This document shows positions 58,361 to 64,000 of a stretch of DNA of 64,000 nt, piece by piece; within the stretch, counting starts at the first letter, position 1, and the number at the start of each line of letters is the position of its first letter. A program made the translations under genes and the position numbers. The stretch is from Eucommia ulmoides (lineage: Eukaryota; Streptophyta; Magnoliopsida; Garryales; Eucommiaceae). The notes under the pieces were generated by a model. It was given only the letters and a program-made list of their open reading frames with translations. It searched no databases and was not told where the DNA came from. The stretch is from the NCBI GenBank assembly GCA_016647705.1, contig CM028327.1, forward strand, positions 45,401,114 through 45,465,113, in the 5' to 3' direction.

Positions 58361-61300
58361 ATGGCTCATAGTAATAGATCGTCTTCCAGTGGTTTGATTG
58401 TCAGCTTCGGCGAGATGTTGATCGATTTCGTGCCGACCATCTCCGGTGTTCCTCTGGCTGAGGCCCCGGGATTCCTCAAGGCTCCCGGCGGTGCTCCGGC
58501 CAACGTGGCCATCGCTGTGTCTCGAATCGGAGGAACTGCTGCCTTTGTTGGCAAGCTTGGCGACGATGAGTTCGGTCACATGCTCGCTGAAATATTGAAG
58601 GAGAACGGCATCCGTGCCGACGGGATCAACTTCGATACTGGAGCCAGGACCGCCCTGGCGTTTGTGACCCTATGTGCCAACGGTGAGCGGGAGTTCATGT
58701 TCTACAGGAACCCTAGTGCCGATATGCTGTTGACTCCCGATGAGCTCAATCTCAAGCTTATTAGATCTGTAAGTTCTATTTTGATCAGCTCAAATCTCTC
58801 TGTTTCACTATATTTCCCTCCCCCTCTCTCTCTCTACAGTTCTAGTTTCTTGCTCTAGAAATTCCGATCATTATTATATCTGTTGGTGTCTAAAATTGTT
58901 CAATAGACTCAACTTCCCTAATTGGTCCAGTCAACGTCCAAATGAATTTCTCTGGTTGAGGTGTAGTTGTGGTCCTCGGTGATTGGTACTCACTAGGTGG
59001 TCTACAATCAACGGTCAAAGTTCATTAATCCAAGCTTGTACGGTTGTACCTGCACAAAGACAGACTGGGGTGTGCTTAGTAAAGTTCCTCCGGTGCGAGA
59101 GTAAGAGGTCGAGAAAAAAAACAGATATTTGCTCTAAGTGAGAGAGTTGACCACATTGTTGTAAGAGGCTGGGGTGTTGGATGAATGTTTTGATCTGTCC
59201 GAGGCAAGGCGTAAGCCCTGGGACGTGGGTTGAAAGCCTGCGATACATGGATTTTTCATATTTTAGAAATATTATATATAAGAAAAAAATACCAAAAATT
59301 AATTAGAAATGATAAAAAGGGCAGCTCAGTGCACGAAGGCTCCCGTTATTGCAACGTCGAGGGAAGATTAGATGTACGTAGTCTTACCCCTGTATACAGA
59401 ACAGAGAGGCCGTTTCCAAGATTTGAACCTGGGACCTCCAGTTTACATCGGAGCAATCTTACCATTGTACCCAAGCCTCACTCTGTTAATTAAAAATGAA
59501 ACATATGAAAAATAAATATAGATAAAATTAAAATCATAAAATGGCAAAAGTTATGAATCATAAATAGTAATTTAATTGAAATTTTATTTTCTATATAAGA
59601 CTAATCTATTTAGAGATGCTATTAAATATTATTCTTTTATTTTGTTATATATTGTCTAACAAGAAATTAACATTTCTTGAATTCTGGTCAAAGACCTCTA
59701 GCTTTTAAATTTTGGCACCTTGAAGGTGATGAAGACGAAGACGAATACACCAATCAGGTGCAAAATTAAATTTTGTCTCGCTTGATTTTTTTGGTGATCG
59801 AAGACGGGGCGTAAACCCCATCGAATTTGGCTTGAGGCAAAGTTGGGCGTTTCCCACAGCATTTGGGTGCACGCCCAACTAGAAAATCACCTCCCTCATC
59901 AGCCCGGGGAAGTTTAGGACCGCCTCGCCTTTGGGAGAGTCGCGGGGCGAGTCCCACAAACGTTTTTTACAAAATTGGTTGAGCATTATCTTGGGCATCG
60001 AATGCCCTGATATCTATAGGAGAGGAGAACGATTGGCTCTGCAAAATTAGGGCTCTGAGCGCGGTTAATTATGGTAATCCAGCACGTGACCAATGAAGAG
60101 GCGCGTGGCATGAATCAAACCATTGGGACTTGTCTTTTGGCCCACCAGTAGGAACCTATGGGCTAGCCTAGATGAACAAGAGATAGAGCCCAGCCCATGA
60201 GGATGATGGAGCCTTCTTGCTAGCATGGGGATGTTGTTGTCTGGCGGTCGTTGGTCAAAGACCGGCCCGACAAGTGTGACGGAGAACCACTCAACGCTGG
60301 TCATACAAGTGAGGTCGGCGATTGCCGAGTTGGTAAACGATGCTCGCTGATATGACTCGGAACGTTGGACATCCCCTGGTCGCTGGGTAGTGATCGATGA
60401 TCATCGTGGCCACTCGGGTGGGTCTTGGGAGGCCAGTCAAGCTGGTGAGGTGGACTATAACCAATCCACTGTCCTCTCTTGCGTCTTCATCTTGCCACGT
60501 GTTGGGCTGTGATTGGTGGTCGGTGGAAATACCCCACATCAAGATTGCATTTATTTATTGTAGTGGATCTTGCTTGTCGGTTCAAATTTTTCCGCTATTT
60601 CGATGAACATGAATAAAAATTGAAATAATTATCTAAAATAAATAAATCAAATAATAAAATTAACTAAAAACCTCATCACCTGACTGCCAATGCTCGATCG
60701 GGTGGACAAACTATCTTATATTATATTGTAAAAATCTTAGTTTTTTGTGCTAAAATTACTTACCTTTTGTTTTTATTTTCTCATGATAAATCAATATATT
60801 CACCTTTTTTTTTTTTAATGGAATACTTATGAATTACAATGTTTTTGCTAGATCTTTGAAGTTAATTTTCTATTGAGGATTTGTCCATATTTTGTTTTTT
60901 TAATCAATTTATTTCATATGATTTCCATCTCTTTCATTGCATTTATAAATTACATAAATTGGATTTTTCAACCCATAATTTATGGCATCCCTTTCAGTTT
61001 TTATTCTTAATTTACAATTTTGAATCAATCAATGCTGATGAGTTGCTTTTATTTTTCAATACTTCTTTTTAGGCAAAAGTTTTTCACTATGGATCAATAA
61101 GCTTGATAGTGGAGCCATGTAGATCAGCTCATTTGAAGGCAATGGAAGTGGCAAAAGAAGCCGGTGCTCTGCTCTCTTATGACCCAAATCTCCGGCTGCC
61201 GTTATGGCCCTCGGCCGAGGAGGCGCGTGAGCAGATCCTTAGTATATGGGATAAGGCTGATGTTATTAAGGTGAGTGACGAGGAACTCGAGTTCTTGACT

Positions 61301-62601
61301 GGAACTGATTGTAGCAGTGATGTTGATGATGCCATTGCAATGTCTCTATGGCACCCTAACTTGAAGCTCCTCCTTGTCACCCTTGGAGAGAGAGGCTGCA
61401 AATATTACACCAAGGTATTCCACTACTCTCGTTCTGCTATCAATGATGGATTTTTTTTTTCCTGATGATTCAGTGATAAAACTACATTAAATTAGAAACG
61501 GGTTATGTAAATTTGAACTTTTTCTATAATGGATAGGTGAAATTTTGCCGAATACATACCTCTTTGATGCCTAATTGGAGATGGGTTGACCTTTTGGTTC
61601 CGTCTGGGTCTAGGTGAGGTATTTGAAGAAGATATTTCATTAGGAGAAGGGATTTGTACTTTTTTTTTTTTAACAAATTATTAAGAAAAAAATTCGAATT
61701 TCTTCTAGAGAAATCAAATATATTACTGGAAGGCACCTTTCCTTATCAAATTTTACATAGATCTAGACCTTATAAGTTTGACTTGTAAGCTAAGCTGGAT
61801 TAGAAATCATGCTTACAAAAAAGGGATCATTTTGCTTGCCCATTTGAGCATATATTGTTTTCTTTTATAAAATTATGATGATGATGCCTTAATAATTTAA
61901 AAACCTTAGGGCCTGTTTGATCCTGTGGTGGAGTTTGGTCGTACTTTGTGAAAAGTTCATTAATTTATTTAGAAATCCAAGGTTACTGACTGTAACACAT
62001 TTGTAGTGATTTTCATGTAGTTCATTGGCATTTGACTTCTGAAAATAGTACTATGGCGTGTCGACAGACAGATTTTAAAAGACTGTTCACTAAGAACCTC
62101 CCAAAAACCACATTTTTTAATATTTGTCATAATCTTTCATGAATTCGCTAAGACCCTCCCAAAAACCACATTTTTTAATATTTGTCATAATCTTTCATGA
62201 ATAAACAGAATTTCCATGGGTCAGTCGATTCATTTCATGTAAATACAATCGATACGACTGGAGCTGGAGACTCATTCGTGGGCGCCCTCCTCTGCAAGAT
62301 TGTTGATGATCAAGCCATCCTTGAGGTAAATTTCTGATCTTCATCACTACAAAAAAAAAAAAAAAAAGAAAAAAAAAGAAAAATACACAAACATTATAAA
62401 ATCCCGACTGAGATTTGTATATAAATTTGGTAAACAATACCTCGACTATATGACGTGATTTAATTAATGCAGGATGAAGGAAGGCTGAGGGAGGTACTTA
62501 GATTTTCATGTGCTTGTGGGGCCATCACCACCACCAAGAAAGGAGCAATTCCAGCTCTTCCCACTGAAGCTGAAGCCCTTGCTCTTCTCAATGGAGAATA
62601 G
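58361..62601 (+). CDS. Fructokinase B (PfkB family), intact, four exons
   Basis: Exons 58361-58768, 61073-61414, 62209-62325 and 62473-62601 have exactly the exon lengths of copy A (408, 342, 117, 129) and encode 331 residues with no stop. It catalyses the same ATP-dependent fructose phosphorylation. PfkB signature 1 ([16 protein letters not shown]) and signature 2 ([14 protein letters not shown], catalytic Asp at 271) are kept. Differences from copy A include R6 for G, I for V and P for S near residues 27-31, CANG for RADG near 115, H for D in the LWHPNL segment, and D for E at the exon 4 start. Intron 1 is 2304 bases because of an LTR insertion (58881-60541) that also carries a SINE. Intact coding sequence implies continued selection, but the intron load could affect expression. 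Confidence 0.94.
58881..60541 (-). mobile_element. LTR-type element inserted in fructokinase B intron 1
   Basis: 1661 bp from TGTTGGTGTCTAAA to CCCCACATCA, with TG..CA ends. The flanking pentamers ATATC and AGATT both resemble AGATC in the uninserted copy A intron (CAGATCGTATTT), so they look like a mutated 5-bp target duplication. Most of it resembles the 62909 element: CTCCGGTGCGAGAGTAAG, GGTTGAGCATTA, GGCCCACCA, GAGAACC.CTCAACGCTGGTC. It is interrupted at about 59100-59960 by further sequence that holds a SINE. No coding domain. Confidence 0.75.
59313..59485 (-). mobile_element. SINE with 14-bp target duplication
   Basis: Minus strand: tRNA-like head GGCTTGGGTACAATGGTAAG (box A region), box B GGTTCAAATCT (59419-59429), then AACGGCCTCTCTG, GGGTAAGACTACGTACA, GACGTTGCAATAACGGGAGC and CTGAGCTGCCCTTTTT. 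It is flanked by TTAATTAGAAATGA (59299-59312) and TTAATTAAAAATGA (59486-59499), one mismatch. This is the most complete of the three SINEs in the window and is nested in the intronic LTR element. Confidence 0.88.
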
Positions 62602-62670
62602 AAAAAACAGCAGCAGCACCCCCAACCCAACCCATCCACCCCCATGATTTACATTTCTTTTGCTTTGCTT

Positions 62671-62685
62671 CCCCCCCCCCCCCCC
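62671..62685 (+). repeat. Poly-C run in fructokinase B 3' flank
   Basis: Fifteen consecutive C bases about 70 bases after the stop codon, absent at the matching place behind copy A. Confidence 0.9.
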
Positions 62686-62908
62686 TTCTTTTTTTATTTG
62701 AGTTTTTATAGGTTTTAGTTTTTTATTTGTTCATCAAATTTTGCTTGCAATTCTATCGGAGTAGGTTTGTTTTTTTCCTCTGTTTTTCCTTTATTTTTTC
62801 TTGCTTGTAATGATGGAAGACAAGTCTTAAGTCAAAATTTCATCATTTTTGTCATTTGCTTGTCTCCTCAAAAAGTTTTGGTGCAACGCAGCTATCATCA
62901 AATGTATC

Positions 62909-63890
62909 TGTTGGTGTCTAAATTTGGTTACCACTAGCAGTTGATTCAGTTAGACTCTACGTGGAGATTCTTGTTGAGGTGGAGGTCCTGAGTTCGGAAT
63001 TCACAATTCACTGAGTGGTCCGTGGTCAATAGTCAACTTTCAAAGGCCAAATCTTGAGGTCTGAGCTGGTACCTACACAAAATTTGTTGAGATATGCTCA
63101 GCGAAATCCCTCCGGCGTGAGAATAAGAACTCGGGAAAAAACTTATTATATGCTCCAATTGGTTAATTGAGCATTACTTGGAGTATTGAATGATATTGTA
63201 TTTATAGGCGAGGAGCATAATTATTAGGGTTCTGAGAGCGATTAATTAAGGTTAACCTTGTGCGTGGTTAATGGAGAGACGCATGAAGTGATTAAGTCAT
63301 TAGGCCTTGTCCTTCGGCCCACCACGAGAAGCCCATGGGTTGGCTTAGATGACCAGGAGAGAGAGCCCAACTCATAGGGACGACAGAGCCTCTACTGGTG
63401 GAATAGGAGATCGTTAGTCTAAGGTCGCTAGTCGTAAACCAGATCTAAAGCCATAGTGGAGAACCCCTCAACGCTTGTCGCTGGATGGTGTTCATCAGGC
63501 TGAGCTCGGTTAAATCATGGTAGGTCACTTGAGGTCGTCCTCTTCAAGTCGGAGCTCGGCTAGGCCATGACAAGCCACATAAGGATGTCACCCTGAGGTC
63601 GAAGCTTGACAGGGAGTAAGTTTTCGAGGAGAGTGGCCAATCATCAAGACAGGCCCCATATAAGGGCGGCACCCTAAGATCGGAACTCGGTGAAGTAGCC
63701 AACGGGTCCCTTGGGTCTCACTCATTTGCGCTGGGTGGAGATCGGATGGGACCATATAGATGGGTGATTGTTCTCAATTTTATACCAAATTTATACCCTT
63801 AATTTACAATTTTTATAGTGTTTTTATTAATTTTGAATTAATAATAATACCATTTATTACTTTTGTAGGATTAAAGTAAAAAAGAGAGAC
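62909..63890 (-). mobile_element. LTR-like element, same family as the intronic one
   Basis: Begins TGTTGGTGTCTAAATTTGG like the element at 58881 and shares AAATCCCTCCGGCGTGAGA, TATTTATAGGCGAGGAGCA (a minus-strand TATA box), CCTTGTCCTTCGGCCCACCA and GAACCCCTCAACGCTTGTCG. The left flank is GTATC. No matching right terminus or duplication was found. The last 120 bases (from GGGTGATTGTTCTCAATTTT) match 52200-52330 in inverted orientation. The right boundary is therefore uncertain. Confidence 0.6.
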
Positions 63891-63898
63891 ATACTAAC

Positions 63899-64000
63899 TA
63901 GGGGTGTTCACGATTCGGTTCGGTGTGATTCGGGAGATTTTCAGTCCCTGAATCGAGGTCCTCGGTTTTCATCATCTGGAAACCGTTCCCTGACGGTTCG
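63899..64000. mobile_element. Start of a further hAT-like MITE, cut by the window end
   Basis: TAGGGGTGTTCACGATTCGG followed by GGTTCGG/ATTCGG motifs and CCGTTCC.TGACGGTTCG. The TAGGGRTG start resembles the hAT MITE termini elsewhere in the window. The other end lies outside. Confidence 0.5.

Noticed and set aside
1-64000. CRISPR array or prokaryotic defence system
   Set aside because: Tandem repeats here have no regular spacers, and gene structure (introns, NLR, PPR, MITEs) is plainly plant nuclear.

Overview
The window is nuclear DNA of a flowering plant, most likely a eudicot. It is AT-rich, and its genes have spliced introns with GT..AG borders. It holds a plant-type CC-NB-ARC-LRR resistance gene, a pentatricopeptide-repeat (PPR) gene, a CRM-domain gene and two fructokinase genes. 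The rest is a dense mix of plant DNA transposons, solo LTRs and SINEs. The species cannot be named from the sequence.

Layout. 1-9.4 kb: an almost full-length PIF/Harbinger element (317-4902; decayed transposase, intact Myb/SANT-like partner ORF), a hAT-type MITE with a perfect 8-bp target duplication (5370-5952), and a nested stack of one Harbinger-type element inside another inside a possible LINE relic (6.1-9.4 kb). 9.4-13.3 kb: AT-rich spacer, a 120-bp tandem repeat and a second hAT MITE. 13.3-17.6 kb: remains of an HRQ1-type DNA helicase gene. 17.6-21.5 kb: AT-rich repeats and a MITE fragment fused to a scrap of PPR coding sequence. 21.5-25.4 kb: one intact 1299-aa NLR gene, followed to 28 kb by broken pieces of NLR 3' ends and LTR-retroelement debris. 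28-31.9 kb: two SINEs, an unidentified minus-strand ORF and a short insert resembling mitochondrial small-subunit rRNA. 32-37.1 kb: a divergent pair, PPR (minus) and CRM-domain protein (plus), sharing a short promoter region. 37.1-46.3 kb: transposon-filled spacer, including a 1.7-kb near-perfect inverted repeat and two solo LTRs. 46.4-50.1 kb: fructokinase copy A. 50.1-54.7 kb: MITEs, retroelement debris and an NLR LRR fragment. 54.7-62.9 kb: a second copy of the CRM-fructokinase block, in which the CRM gene is a pseudogene and the fructokinase (copy B) is intact with an LTR element in its first intron. 62.9-64 kb: another LTR-like stretch and the start of a further MITE.

How the parts relate. 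The CRM-fructokinase block was duplicated in direct orientation about 12-20 kb apart. Afterwards copy A's spacer grew from under 1 kb to over 9 kb by insertions, while copy B lost its CRM gene and gained an intronic LTR. The PPR and CRM proteins both look organelle-directed RNA-binding proteins, and their shared promoter carries two site-II (TGGGCC/T) elements. Fructokinase phosphorylates fructose in the cytosol. The NLR is an intracellular immune receptor. No CRISPR array, bacterial operon or complete rRNA/tRNA gene is present. All exon models were made by eye from reading frame, splice sites and family knowledge.
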